A DNA stretch of 64,000 nucleotides from Cryoendolithus antarcticus (lineage: Eukaryota; Ascomycota; Dothideomycetes; Cladosporiales; Cladosporiaceae): assembly GCA_002077065.1 (NCBI GenBank), contig NAJO01000024.1, positions 620,001 to 684,000 of the forward strand. Reading direction: 5' to 3'. The notes under the pieces were generated by a model. That model searched no databases, had not been told where the DNA came from, and was given only the letters and a program-made list of their open reading frames with translations. The position numbers and the translations under genes are program-made. Below are positions 1-10,990 of the stretch, one piece after another. Numbering within the stretch: position 1 is the first letter of the stretch; each line of letters starts with the position of its first letter.

Positions 1-1658
1 TGAAGCAACGAATCACCTACCTTCAAGGCGAAGGCACCGATATCGATGTCAATAGTCTTCATGTGAACCCTGATAGTCTTGTGTTCTCGAATGCAGAACA
101 GGCAGCTCTCCAGAAGCGCGTAACGGTGGGATTGAGTGACCTCCCATCCAGCGCAAGTATATTCCGCCCTCTTCGTATTGACAACAACTAATCGAAGAAA
201 CAGATCACAGAGGTACTGGACAACGTACATGAGCTACACATCCGCTGGTCCTCTCCGCGAAATGATCAGCTACCTTCACCACTAGTGTCAAGACTGCCCT
301 CAGGACTGCATGTCTTCTTCACGCCGCGCAGCGCAGAGACCGATGTACCCATCTGCGAATTACTACAGACGCTCTTCGGGGCAGAGCTGCAGTGCCACTC
401 CGTCGTCGACTCGTTTAGCCGTCCCCAGATCACATCAGAGCGCTTCTCGGCCGCAGCAAGCTACCAGTACTTCCACGTGCTCCCGACACTCCAAAACTTC
501 TCGCAATGGTTTGACAGCAACATCTGCCGGGCGAACCTGAAGATCAAGCTGGCTTGTGGAATCGAGGCCGATGCAGTCACTCGGGCTGCAAGTTTGGACG
601 TGGACTTTGATGCAATCAGCCACGCTATCACCACGACTGTAGCTTGGAAAGCCGACAGCGATTGGGTAGAGCCGCTGACACATCCCAATACCGCGAGGGC
701 GATCGTACAGCTCAATGAACGGGACAGCATTGAGATCGGAGTATTACAGCCTGCACATCAACCCACGGACGAGCCGGAGGAGCTGTCGCTCGGAGGCTAC
801 TTGACCACGCTGGGAGATGAAGAGACGCATGAGCCGAGTACGCATGGCAATCTCTCGATAGTTTGACCTCTACTGACTATACCAGGTGCCACACTGTTCG
901 CGTTCCCATCGAGACACCATGCACTGTCCCAGAAGCTTGCCAAGCAGAAGTTCCGCGCTGCCTTCCAGCAACCGACCGGTCTACATCCCAAGCTCGACCT
1001 GACGTTCGCGTCTGCACGTAGTGTGGCACCTCCAGCAAACTCATGCGCCCTGCATGCATACCTCACACTTCCAGTCTCGCTCTTCATCGACCGCTACCAG
1101 TTCTCCGATGCGCTCTCTCTCCAGTCGCAGAACCTCAAGGCCCTGCATTCGCTGAGCGGCGAAGACGACCTGGAAGCGCCCGCTTGGGTGCTGAAGTCGT
1201 GGGGTTCCGCAGCGCTGTTCGAAGTCGCACATCCGAACACGATAGAGTCTGCTAGCTCCGGGCCATGGACAATCACGATCCCGACACATCTCCGCTACGT
1301 GAAGCCGAGTGCCAATGTCTCAGCGTCTTCACAGGAGAATCTGCAGATACCAAGTCCAATACTGTTCTGGGCCTGCCCTGCTGAAGAGGGACTCAAATTC
1401 GCTACCAATCCGTTCGATCGTGTCAATCTGGGCTTCGATGGGCTGTTTGGGCCCAAGACGCTCTTCTATCATGTCCAATCGGCTGATACGAACGGTCTAC
1501 TGGATCTGCAGGTGCCGGTGTTGGATCCGACCAGTAGCAGATGGGTGTCTATGGCTACCAGTGCGGTGGTGGTCGCGGGGTTTAGTTGGGTGCTGTGGAA
1601 GCTGTTCGGCGGAAACGGTGGTGCGAGGATAGAGAAGAGTAGGAAGAAGACGCAGTGA
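1..1658 (+). CDS. PBN1: PBN1 / PIG-X: GPI-mannosyltransferase I accessory subunit (only the A of the ATG is missing)
   Basis: Exons about 1-156, 211-837 and 886-1658, giving 518 aa. The window opens at the second base of the presumed start codon. In the family, Pbn1 partners Gpi14 in the ER to add the first mannose to GPI anchors and is needed for processing of some vacuolar proteases. Seen: an HELHIRW block right after intron 1, PSRHH, QPTGLHP and CALHAYLTLP blocks typical of fungal Pbn1, a long lumenal domain, and one C-terminal membrane segment (about 485-505) followed by a short basic tail. Introns are 54 and 48 bp, both multiples of three; the first donor was chosen because it preserves the family alignment (a second donor at 175 would also keep frame). 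Assignment is firm; exon 1 end is slightly less so. Confidence 0.9.
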
Positions 1659-3466
1659 GGACTGCTCGCTGAGTTTCATTCGAGTACTAGACTACTCCAT
1701 ATCTCAATGAATACGTCTCTAATTGTTGTGCTGGTATACGTAAATTCGCGACAGCGGGTTGTGTAGCTGATGCGCGTGTGAGAAGATCATATCACGTTGA
1801 TGCCATGCAGGGACCGTAGACGATTGGTAGCAATCTCTAATCGGAGCGCATTACTGTTCTTCTGCGGCTACCATGCTCTCTGCGACAGGCGTTTCATTGT
1901 GAGGGCGTTAAGCTGAGATATCACGGTGGTAGTGAGCTGATCAGCAGCCTCAGCAAGTCGTCCGACATGCTAAGCTTCAGTCACATGATCGACAAATGCA
2001 GACAAGTGTTATGGAGCCCTGGCACAGACCACACCATTTTCCTCAAAGTCGGCGTGCCCCTCACTTCTCTTTCTTCTTCCTTCGCTCACCTTTTGTCCAT
2101 CATTTGCCCGTTTTAGCCGTTGAGAGAACCCGTCTGATGGAAGTGGTGATCAATAATAACGTAGCCACGGAAGTCTTTCGGCGAGTGCGCGTGGCAAAAG
2201 GGGCTCACAGGTTGAGTTGCCGGAACCACGTTGGGGCTGGTGCTGCTGCAAGGACGCGATCGTATGGGCCTTGCCCTGTACGTCGTGCTCTCGTAGTGGC
2301 GTCGGAACCTCGAAGTCCGAAAGGGCTAGGCCAGATGTCAACGGTCAGGGCAGGTGATCTGTACATTTGGGCGGCTCAAAGTCGCATCTCTTTGCCCCAT
2401 TCCACGAGAACGCTGATTGTGTCACTCCGCCAATCGCGGCATGGAGAGCTTAGGACCCTCACCCTTGCACTCTCGGTGAGGGCTACTGCTTTGACAGACC
2501 ACATTTTCATCAGTCCGCCAGCTTCGTGCTGAGTGCTGGAGAAGAGCCAATGTCACGGTACTCGTCGCAATATCTCGCAGCAGCATGCTTGTGCACACAC
2601 TTCAAATTGCGCACTTCGTTCCTCGGGAAGCTCTCGGTCAACGCTTGTGCCTCCCTGCTAGGCGACATGATCGAAACGTCGCTCGCAATTGCGCACTCGC
2701 TCGTACGTTGTTGGTTTCTGATGCAATCCTCTTCTGAAGGTGGTCCTTCGCGATGCCTACGTTGCCTCTGTGCGCAGTTCCTCTTGAAGGCATATCGCCA
2801 AGGCGCAGGACACCGCACGTAGCACGACTTTCGAACAGCAAGCGTGACGATCTGACTTACAAAGCGACCTTAACGCCTCACATCACCACATCTTTCCAAT
2901 TTTCGGAGCGACGCGGCTATGCTACTATTAGTGCACCTGCAATAGTGCGCCTACCACTCTGTGTTTGCGAGAGGTAAAGTGAATCATGCAGAGCAGGAAT
3001 CTAAATGCTGGACTCTCACGGACACAGTGATGCAGTGATCCACTGCCGCAGACAAGCTTGAAGGAGCAGTGTCAACATCTCAGACCTTTGGAGAAGCGGA
3101 GGTGGTTCCGTTGTCAAGATACTACGAGGCGATTTAGTTCGGCTTTGAGTACCAACATTGTAAATTGCCTAGCAGAATCGTTGGAGCGTTGACCGGCACA
3201 ATGTGATCGAGGCATGGAGACAGTCTCCGCGTGGGTCCACACGAATACAGTAAATGTCTATGATCTCTTCTGTCCACATGCGTCTTGCTATAGACTGCCC
3301 GTAGAGCATCGCTCGGATCGGCGTTTCTACACAGCCGACAGATCTCAGTGTCATGACGTGCATCGTAGTCGTCCGTAAGATGATGCGTGGAGCTTATTCA
3401 GTCGGTACGACTACCACCGAGCTTGATCGCGGACAAATCCAAAAGGTGAGCAGACCGGGAGGGTAA
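1659..3466. other. 1.8 kb gap with no supported gene
   Basis: Short ORFs occur on both strands, the longest 178 codons at 1996-2532, but their composition is not protein-like and none matches a family I know. No tRNA, tandem repeat or transposon ends were seen. It holds the 3' ends of PBN1 and of the flavin oxidase gene, so no promoter of either is expected here. Confidence 0.55.
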
Positions 3467-4845
3467 TCACAATCGCGCTTGCCGGACCGGATCCAGGAAG
3501 TCCTTCATCTGGTGTCGAGGGTAGTCGGCATTGTCCTTCCCATCCTTCGGCCGCTCGCGATCCCAAGCCCACTTCTGCGCCAGCTCAGGTTCGAGTGCAC
3601 CCTCCAGCATTTGTACGATGTACTTGCCAAGTACTGGGAAGAACTTCCAGCCGTGGAAGTTACCACATGTTGCAACGTAGAGGTTCGATGCGGCGGCATG
3701 TGGCGAGATGATGAAGTCGGCCGAAGTGGTGAAGGCGTCCCTGCGTTCCAAGTCAGTAGAGCTCTCATTGCAGCTCATCGGTCTACTTACCAGCAGATGC
3801 GATGCTTTTCCATTTTCCAGTCCTTCGTCTTCTTGCCGTAGAAAACATGGTTGGCATACGATATGTCCTCTCGCAACTTCTCTGAGACCTCCCATTGTCC
3901 ATAGTCGGGCTTCGCAGGTGGTGCTGAAAGGGTCTTGCCGGGAAGCACCTCCTGCTCGTTGGTAAAGATCGATTGACCCCACCATTTCAGCTCGCGGTCT
4001 TTCGTGGGCGGCAAACTTCCAATGAAGGGTCCTGCTTCTGGTGTGTAGCCTTGCACTCCGACGGGCATCTTGGCATACGTCGGGTATGTTGCAGCGTCAA
4101 GCCGTGTCATGCCCGTTGTGATACCACCAGCAACAATGCGATCCCCGGCGCTAAGGTCTGGTTTCCTCGATTCGTAGGCAGCGAGCTCGAGCAGCTTTGG
4201 TGTGTAGGCGCCCGTTGACAGGATGATGTGGTCTGCACTCATGGTCTCGCCCTTTGATGTCTTGATCCCGGTACATCGAGTCCCGTCGTTGCCGAAGGCT
4301 AAGCTCTCTGTCTCAGCCACGACATACTTGACACCCAACTCCAATGCTTTCCGCGTGACAGCTACGAGACAATCCCCAGCTGCTGCCCATCCACTGCCGC
4401 GGTTGACAAGCACCTCTTTGACGTCTCTGATGTCTGCGTCTCCGAAGACACCACCGTACATCTCCTTGGCCTCTGCTACGGGCACAGCTTTCAGCTCGCC
4501 TTCTCGGCCCATGGTCTTGTAGTTCCCGATCACCTCGCTGGCGTAGTCACTTCGGCACATCCAGTAGATGCCGGTCTGGTGGAAGTATGGCTGCCATAGC
4601 GGGTCATTCAGGAAGACCTCCTGAGCTTCGAGCCCAAGCTTGCAGTAGACTAAGTCGTCGTAGTCTGCCCGTACGACCTTGTTCCAGTCCCAGGATGCTG
4701 CCACGCGGGAAGTGGCATCGTACGCATCTCGATCGACTATCGTCACCGAGGCATTGGGGTACTTCCGAATGAGGTGGTAGGCTGTTGAGACGCCGAAGAC
4801 GCCAGCACCAACAATCAGGTAAGACTTCTCGGATGAGGAAGTCAT
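3467..4845 (-). CDS. FAD-dependent amine oxidase, sarcosine/fructosyl-amino-acid oxidase type, peroxisomal
   Basis: Two exons on the minus strand, 4845-3791 and 3740-3467, with a 50 bp intron; 442 aa. The family oxidises N-methyl or N-glycated amino acids (sarcosine, pipecolate, fructosyl-amino acids), releasing H2O2. Seen: the dinucleotide-binding GAGVFG at residues 13-18, and an R-x-C-W-D motif around Cys351 corresponding to the cysteine that binds FAD covalently in this family; the intron splits the following Trp codon. The last residues, ARL, are a type-1 peroxisomal signal, fitting an H2O2 producer. The open frame extends further upstream only through a TTG, so the ATG at 4845 is the start. 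The exact substrate cannot be read from sequence. Confidence 0.88.
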
Positions 4846-6451
4846 GGCGGGAGGTAGTGTGGAGGGCTGCGAGACTGGGATGGGAGTCTCGAAGCCATGC
4901 TGGGCGGCAAGGCAGTATATAGCTTCAGTCAATGGTACTGTCGTTGAAGGTAGATGTGGGGCCCACTTCAGATGGACAGGACTTCCGCATTGAGCAACGC
5001 TTCCCTCGTTCGCGGCTTGGCACTGTGGCAGGGCGTGTGTATGTGAACCTCACTTCGTTCCTGTAGCTGTTTCCCGAAGAATCTTCTTCGTTCCGTACAG
5101 ACTTAGATCTGCTCACATCGCGTGTGTCGAGACGGCTGTATGATCGGTCGAAACCACATGCAGCCGGGTCCAGAGACATGACTTCGAAGCATCCTTCGAT
5201 CACTCCTAAACCTCACCGTGCTGAGTACATGCTGAGCTAGCGAGGCGCCGCCATACGGCACACGACTGGGCTTCTGAAGGAGTCATGAATGCTCAATGTC
5301 TGCAGAGTCTCCTCCAGGTTGAGAATCGTGGTGAAAATGAAATGTACGTTACCACAAGGCCACATGGCCAGGCTTACCCGAAATCGACTTGATTCGCAGC
5401 TGCCACGCTCTTCATGGTGACACTGGCATCGCTCTCCATTCTAGGCTGGATCTTGGGTTGCTCGAAATCGCTGTTGGCTCGCGCGACAAACGCCGAGAGC
5501 GAATACATTGCGTTCCTCGAGAAGCCGCAAAAGCTTGCACCGGACATTTCCGCCCGGCAACCACGCCGCCCAGCAAAAAACAAGAAATTGTCAAAAACCT
5601 AACACCCTGCTCTTGCCAGCAGAGGATGGGAGAGTACTCGTCATCAGTTACCATCGAAGTCAGGCCCCGGGAGTAGCGTCCTCTTAGTACTTAATTATTC
5701 GGCTTTTCGCCCAGTCCGATTACCAGGGGCAAGCTGAGGAATCGAACCGGGGAGGGAGGACGCCGATGGCTAGTGGGGGCGCAAGCGTCTGATCACTAGA
5801 CCATTCGAACCCAGCTGTGAACAGCAGTGATTGTGGCGATTATATTGCGACATCCAAGCCTTGGGAATGCCGGTCGCATTCTCGAGCTGCTGATTCGCAT
5901 CGCAATTGCGCATGCATCGAAGATCTGTTGTCTCGCAGGAGCGCATGAGCTTCGTCGCATCCGCGCAGGTCCTGTTTGGAGATACTCCTGCTCTTTCCAC
6001 AGTCTCAAGATCTCAACGGGTGATGCCCCTTCTCGAAGCATTGATAGATTGCATCACCACAGCGGATGATCTGGCAAGGCGCTGTGGAGAGACGTGTGTA
6101 GACCGCCTTTCAAGTACATACTCTCTCACTGACATGATAGATGCAACATCACACTCGCAGTGAGCATGATCGTAGCACGGGGCTCTTCGATTCCTCGGAA
6201 CAGCAGTGGCACTGACGGCTTGCAAGGCAGCGATGGAGGAGTTGCCTTCCCATTGCAACTTCCAAGCACGAACCGTCATCCTTAGGTATCGTTTCACGTT
6301 TTACGTGGGACCCTCGCCTTTCACATGCTCGTTGGTCAACGGTGGGATATTCATTACCGCTCTGATTCCTTACAAACGCTCCAACAACACTCAAACCCTT
6401 CAATTCAACACCTGCATAACGATATCCATCACCACAGCAAGAATCTTCAAC
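4846..6451. other. 1.6 kb gap; contains a tRNA-like element, otherwise no supported gene
   Basis: This stretch lies upstream of the oxidase (minus) and of the small Myb-like gene (plus), so it should hold both promoters. ORFs are short and overlap one another on opposite strands. The only distinct structure is the tRNA-like A-box/B-box pair described separately. Confidence 0.5.
5737..5808 (-). other. Degenerate tRNA-like element with pol III A and B boxes
   Basis: On the minus strand a perfect A-box (TGGTCTAGTG, 5803-5794) is followed 45 bases on by a perfect B-box (GGTTCGATTCC, 5748-5738). A four-pair D arm can form, but the T stem has only two pairs and neither the acceptor nor the anticodon stem closes. 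This is therefore not a working tRNA; it is more likely a tRNA relic or a tRNA-derived SINE-type pol III promoter. A run of six T occurs about 155 bases further along the minus strand (near 5575). Confidence 0.4.
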
Positions 6452-6973
6452 ATGGCGACCTACAATACCACCCTCGCGCTCAAGCTCCTCACGGACGCCG
6501 AGAAAGACCGCATGGTCATCACCTTCCTCAACAATCCAAAGCGCAACGCCGGCGTCGACTGGGACAAATGCATCCTCGAAGCCAATTCCACTTCCGTCGC
6601 GAGCTTCAGACGCGGCATCGGCAACTCACTCATGAAGCTCAAGAATGCGCAGGACGGCGACGACGCGGAGGAGCTCGCTACTGCTAATAAGGCTCCGAAG
6701 TCTACGCCCGCTGCGCGCAAGGCCAAGGCTCACCAGGGGGACGGGGACGATAATGGCGATGCGGGCGAAGGCGTCACTCTCAGGAAGATGCTGAAGTCGA
6801 CACCTGCGAAGCGCAAGAGGAAGGCTCACGCGGGAAATGGGGAGGAGGGCAAACCAGTGAAGAAGAAGACAAGGGAAAAGAACGTGGATGCGAACAGCGG
6901 GCCCTCTGTTGCGCCGTCGCCGCCTACGCCTCCAAAGGCAAATCGCGAGGAGCCTCGCCTGCCAATCAGATAG
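6452..6973 (+). CDS. Small Myb-like (SANT-like) protein with basic/acidic tail
   Basis: Single exon, 173 aa from the ATG at 6452; the open frame extends upstream, but that part reads as leader. Residues about 10-65 form a compact helical block (DAEKDRMVITFLNN ... VDWDKC ... RRGIGNSLMKL) of the kind found in fungal Myb-like small nuclear proteins: an acidic first helix, a V/IDW in the middle, and a basic final helix. The rest is low-complexity Lys/Arg/Ala-rich sequence with two KSTP-A-x-RK repeats resembling histone-H1-like tails. Likely nuclear and DNA- or chromatin-associated. Related proteins lie at 26.1 and 26.9 kb. Family membership is by pattern only. Confidence 0.65.
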   Translation: MATYNTTLALKLLTDAEKDRMVITFLNNPKRNAGVDWDKCILEANSTSVASFRRGIGNSLMKLKNAQDGDDAEELATANKAPKSTPAARKAKAHQGDGDDNGDAGEGVTLRKMLKSTPAKRKRKAHAGNGEEGKPVKKKTREKNVDANSGPSVAPSPPTPPKANREEPRLPIR

Positions 6974-7300
6974 CATCTGCGAACTTTGGGGCAGACAACT
7001 GCCGGGGAGAAGGTCGTGTGTCGGGGTTCTGATTGTGTGTTGTGTTGTCGGAGGTGTGAGCGGGCGGATTGTTTGGCGTTGGGGAGGTAATGTTTTCCAT
7101 TCTTATTGAGGAGCTCTAGTACCTGAGATGCTTGTGTGGAGATTTGTCGCCGGGACCTTACTCTCTCCGTTTTTTTCAATGTTCTCATACGCTACTGTAC
7201 TGCAAGCTGTCAGTCCGTGGAGATCCCGAGAGGTATCGCTGAGAGCGCCATTCATGAGATTGGATTACACATCACACAAACATTGCTTTGATCGACAGCA
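6974..7300. other. 327 bp gap between convergent genes
   Basis: Holds the 3' regions of the Myb-like gene and FAF1. No coding potential or structured element noticed. Confidence 0.5.
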
Positions 7301-8167
7301 CTATCGCTTTCCTCTCTTCGCACCACCCCTACTCTTCCCACCCCTACCTCGTCTCTCACCAGAAGCCTCGATACTCTTGACATCTCTCGCACTCAGCTTC
7401 AACATCCCACCCCTGAACTTCCCCACCCCAGGTCCATCAACGCCCCTTTCCCTCTTCCCAACACTCTTCGCGCCGCCTCTGAATTTCTCCAGCACAACGC
7501 CGTTCTCCTTCGCCTCACTCCTACGCGTAGACTCACGACTGCTAGCCTTTGCCACAATGCCCTTCCGATGTGAAATGGGCATCTTCTCCTGTGCTAGATG
7601 CGAAGACTTCGATCCTAGATCCTGGAGCCGCAGGTCCAGGGCTTTTATGCGACCTTTGCCTTCTGGCTCTGAAGTAGATTTGGTGCCGAAAGTGGAAGAG
7701 TCTAGTAGATGCGACTCTTTCAAGAGCCGTTGGAGAGCCAAGTCGTTCTGGAGATTCGCAACTTCTGTAGTATCGGCATCGCCTGTACTTTGTAGAGCAG
7801 CGAGCGTCGTGCTAGAAGACTGCAAACCGATAGCTGGATCCTTTCCAGACAGGAAAGCTTTCAGCTCTCGTTTTCGCTGCGTAGGGTCTACTCGGTCTAG
7901 TGCTTGATGTTGAATGATTTCGACATTGATATTGACGTCGTCGTCACTCGACAGACCATCCCAAGAGTCGTCGTCCAGATCGTGGTTGGTCTCGGACACT
8001 GCATCCTCTGTGACATTGGCGACTTTCTCAAGTGGATTGAACTTTGCTTCGAAAGCCTTCTGAAACAACGCACGAGCGGTAGCGTCGTCATCGCTACTTG
8101 TGTCTTCGTGCTTGGAGACAGGCACAGTATGTGCTGCTCTCTTTCGTTTGCCCAACGTGACAGCCAT
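7301..8167 (-). CDS. FAF1: FAF1-like 40S ribosome biogenesis protein (DUF4602)
   Basis: Single exon, 288 aa, started at the ATG at 8167 (MAVTLGKRKR); the upstream open frame would run into the HIS6 promoter. Faf1 is a nucleolar factor of the small-subunit processome needed for 18S rRNA maturation. Seen: an N-terminal acidic stretch (DTSSDDD, DDDSWDGLSSDDD), a central helical region, and the conserved C-terminal block with EKFRGGA, DGPGVGKFRGGML and a GRGGKSRGGAKRGKR end. That repeated FRGG pattern is characteristic of the family. Divergent from HIS6 with only 176 bp between the start codons, so the two share a promoter region. Confidence 0.82.
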   Translation of the reverse strand: MAVTLGKRKRAAHTVPVSKHEDTSSDDDATARALFQKAFEAKFNPLEKVANVTEDAVSETNHDLDDDSWDGLSSDDDVNINVEIIQHQALDRVDPTQRKRELKAFLSGKDPAIGLQSSSTTLAALQSTGDADTTEVANLQNDLALQRLLKESHLLDSSTFGTKSTSEPEGKGRIKALDLRLQDLGSKSSHLAQEKMPISHRKGIVAKASSRESTRRSEAKENGVVLEKFRGGAKSVGKRERGVDGPGVGKFRGGMLKLSARDVKSIEASGERRGRGGKSRGGAKRGKR

Positions 8168-8343
8168 ACTTCCTGCGTATATTACGGCAAATATTATGCT
8201 GCCTTCACCGGGCTGTGGCGCAAAAGATGGATCGGATGAAGTCGAAGTCCGCACAGACCAAAGCTTGGCATCGACCTCGTTCGCGGGCTTCCGCCATTCC
8301 TTTCCATCCTGCTCGTCAATGCATTGCACAGGGCATCTCGACC

Positions 8344-9221
8344 ATGACGAAATTTCGCCCGTGCATCGATCTTCACGCCGGGCACGTCAAGCAGATCGTC
8401 GGCGGCTCTCTCACAACTACAGCCACAGATCTGCAAACAAACTTTACATCTGAGCATCCAGCTTCTTTCTACGCTTCACTCTACCAAAAGCACAACCTCA
8501 CAGGAGGCCATGTCATCAAGCTCGGTCCTGGCAACGATGAGGCCGCGCGAGAAGCGCTGTCAACTTGGCGCGATGGCCTGCAGGTTGGTGGCGGGATCAC
8601 GAACGCGAATGCAAAGGAGTGGATAGAAGCTGGCGCCGAGAAGGTGGGTGAAAAGTAGTCCCTTGGGGTATGGGTAAGTTGCTCATGGAAGGTAGGTCAT
8701 CATCACTTCGTTCCTGTTTCCTGATGGGAAGTTCTCGCTTCCGAGATTGGAGAGTGTGCTCACGGCGCTTGGTGGCGACAAGACCAGACTGGTTATTGAT
8801 CTGAGTTGTCGTAAGGTAGCAGATGGGTGGATGGTGGCCATGGATCGGTGGCAGAGTGTTACTGGGTTTGGGATCACGCAAGGTGAGACTTCATAGCGAT
8901 CACGTCTATCTGTCCGGGTATTCTGACCAGATGGCAGAAAACATCAAGCTACTCGAGCCGTACTGCAGCGAGTTCCTCATCCACGCCGCAGATGTCGAGG
9001 GAAAGCAAGCCGGCATTGACGAAGCGCTCGTCTCTCACCTAGCCGCGATCTGCAGCATACCGGTCACCTACGCGGGTGGTGGACGGAATCTGGAGGACCT
9101 CGAGCTAGTCAAGCGGTTGAGCAATGGCAAGATCGACCTCACGATTGGCAGTGCACTCGACATCTTCGGCGGCAAGGGCGTCACGTTTCAAGAGTGCTGC
9201 AAATGGAATGAGGAACAGTGA
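8344..9221 (+). CDS. HIS6: ProFAR isomerase (HIS6 / HisA type), histidine biosynthesis step 4
   Basis: Exons 8344-8643, 8696-8882 and 8938-9221; 256 aa, the usual length. Isomerises ProFAR to PRFAR in the cytosol. Seen: a TIM-barrel start with [15 protein letters not shown] (catalytic Asp), [16 protein letters not shown], the second catalytic Asp in [14 protein letters not shown] and a final [11 protein letters not shown]. Intron 1 is phase 0 (52 bp, GTGGGT donor). The acceptor of intron 2 (55 bp) was set at 8937, because the nearer AG at 8930 would break the frame. Convergent with the GAR synthetase gene, 19 bp between stop codons. Confidence 0.93.
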
Positions 9222-9240
9222 GCAGGACAGACCGACAGAG

Positions 9241-10610
9241 CTACTTGAGAGCTTTATGTGCGATATCCTTGCGATATTGCATGCCTTCGAACTTGATGGC
9301 CGAGACGCCTTGGTATGCGCGATCAACTGCATCTCGGAGCGTCTCACCCGTTGCCGTGGACGCGATCACACGGCCACCGCTAGTCTTGAGGCGGCCATCA
9401 TTCGAAACCGCAGTTCCTGCGTGAAAGATATGCATGCCCTCCCGCTTCGGCTCCCCGACCGTCATGGGCGTGCCTTTGGCGTACGACCCCGGGTAGCCAC
9501 CGGCTGCCACCACAACGGTGCAAGCACTCTGCAACGATGTCAGGATCGTCTGCTCCGCGAGGGTCTCGTCGCAGCACGCGACCATCAGCTCCGCGAGATC
9601 AGACTTCAGTAGCGGCAAACACGACTGACTCTCCGGGTCTCCAAATCTCACATTATACTCCAGCAACCTCGGCCCGTCTTTCGTGATCATGAAGCCCGTG
9701 AACAGACACCCACGGAACGGGAAGCCTTCCTGCCTCATCCCATCGATAGTAGGTTTCAGCACCTCCCGTTCGATCCTCTCCCACACTTCCTTCGTAGCTA
9801 CGGGTGCTGGAGCGTAAGTCCCCATTCCACCCGTGTTAGGCCCAGTGTCACCTTCGCCGATGCGCTTGTGGTCTTGCGCTGGAGGTAACGAGACGATTGA
9901 CATCCCGTCTGAAAGTGACAGGATGCTGATCTCCTCGCCCTCAAGAAACTCCTCGATCACCACAGCGTTCCCGGCGTCACCAAATTCCTTCGTCAGCATA
10001 ATTCCCTTCAGTGCCTCCTGACCTTCAGCTTTCGTCTCAGGAAGTACCACGCCCTTTCCTGCTGCCAGGCCGTCGGCTTTGATGACCACGCGATAATCGA
10101 CTTCGTCAAGATGTTGTCTTGCTTGCTCGTAATCGCTGAAATTCGCGTACCGTGCTGTGGGGATATTATGTCGGAGCATGAAGTCCTTTGAGAACGTCTT
10201 CGAGCCTTCCATTGCTGCTGCGGCTTTCGAGGGGCCGAAGACGCGGATTGACGGGGCATGCTGGGCGAAGTAGTCGCTTATGCCTGCCACCAGAGGAGCC
10301 TCAGGGCCGGGGACGAGGAAGTTTAGATTGTTGTCCTTGGCGTACTTGACCAGGGCTGGGAAGTCTTCCTGCGAGATGCCGGGTATGTTCTTGCATTTCG
10401 ATGTGCTGGAAGGATCGTCAGTCCTCGTTGAGAGTCCAATGGAAAAGGCCTTGACCTTACGCATTGGTCTACCTACCCTGCTGTTCCGCCGTTGCCGGGT
10501 ACTACATGGATGTACTCGACTTTCGGGGATTGTGAGAGCTTCCACGCGAGGGTATGCTCACGGCCGCCGTTCCCGACGAGCAGGATTCGAAGTTTCTCGT
10601 CGCCCGCCAT
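9241..10610 (-). CDS. ADE5: Phosphoribosylamine-glycine ligase (GAR synthetase), stand-alone
   Basis: Exon 1 10610-10477 and exon 2 10405-9241, 71 bp intron; 432 aa. Catalyses 5-phosphoribosylamine + glycine + ATP to GAR, the second step of purine synthesis. Exon 1 starts MAGDEKLRILLVGNGGREH and ends in VVPGNGGTAG; exon 2 carries FLVPGPEAPLV, the ATP-grasp core VVIKADGLAAGKGVV, EGEEIS, GDTGPNTGGMGTYAP and YNVRFGDPE. The length matches bacterial PurD (about 430 aa). In yeast and many ascomycetes this domain is fused to AIR synthetase (Ade5,7). Here the frame stops right after the GARS domain and the downstream DNA is HIS6, so the cyclo-ligase must be encoded elsewhere. Confidence 0.93.
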
Positions 10611-10990
10611 AGTGTTGTTAACTCGAGTAGCAGGATTTCGCTTAGATCGCGAGTTCGCAACAAAAAGTTCGAGGTGTGGCTGTGCTGTGTAGCGTGACGT
10701 ACTGTGGCGCTGTATTGCATGTGAACGCGCAAGCGGGTCAAGGTAGCGACATAACTGTTATTACCCGTTCGCTGGTTCCATTTGCGGGTTTCTTGTGTAT
10801 CTATCCATTCGGTCGCACCAAATAATCGAACGAGCAAGCGCGACTAGAAGCCGGACATCATTTACTAGACGGCATCGTTGACGGCAAGCTCGGAATCGGT
10901 CTCTCATCGACAAAGCTTCGTGATAGCTCACTGTTGCAGCTAGGTGTCTAGGAGCACATTGACCGCATGCTCCACAAACGAGTAGCCAGC
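10611..10990. other. 380 bp divergent promoter region (GAR synthetase / MINDY)
   Basis: Upstream of both genes. It contains an in-frame ATG at 10967, eight codons before the preferred MINDY start. No other element recognised. Confidence 0.5.

Noticed and set aside
1996..2532. 178-codon ORF in the first intergenic gap
   Set aside because: Arg/Ser/Leu-rich without conserved blocks, no family match, no splice partners; typical of chance ORFs in GC-rich DNA.
7128..7907. 259-codon plus-strand ORF
   Set aside because: Lies antisense to FAF1, whose own frame is conserved.
9105..9347. Search for an AIR synthetase domain after the GAR synthetase
   Set aside because: The region is HIS6 on the other strand; no cyclo-ligase motif in any frame.
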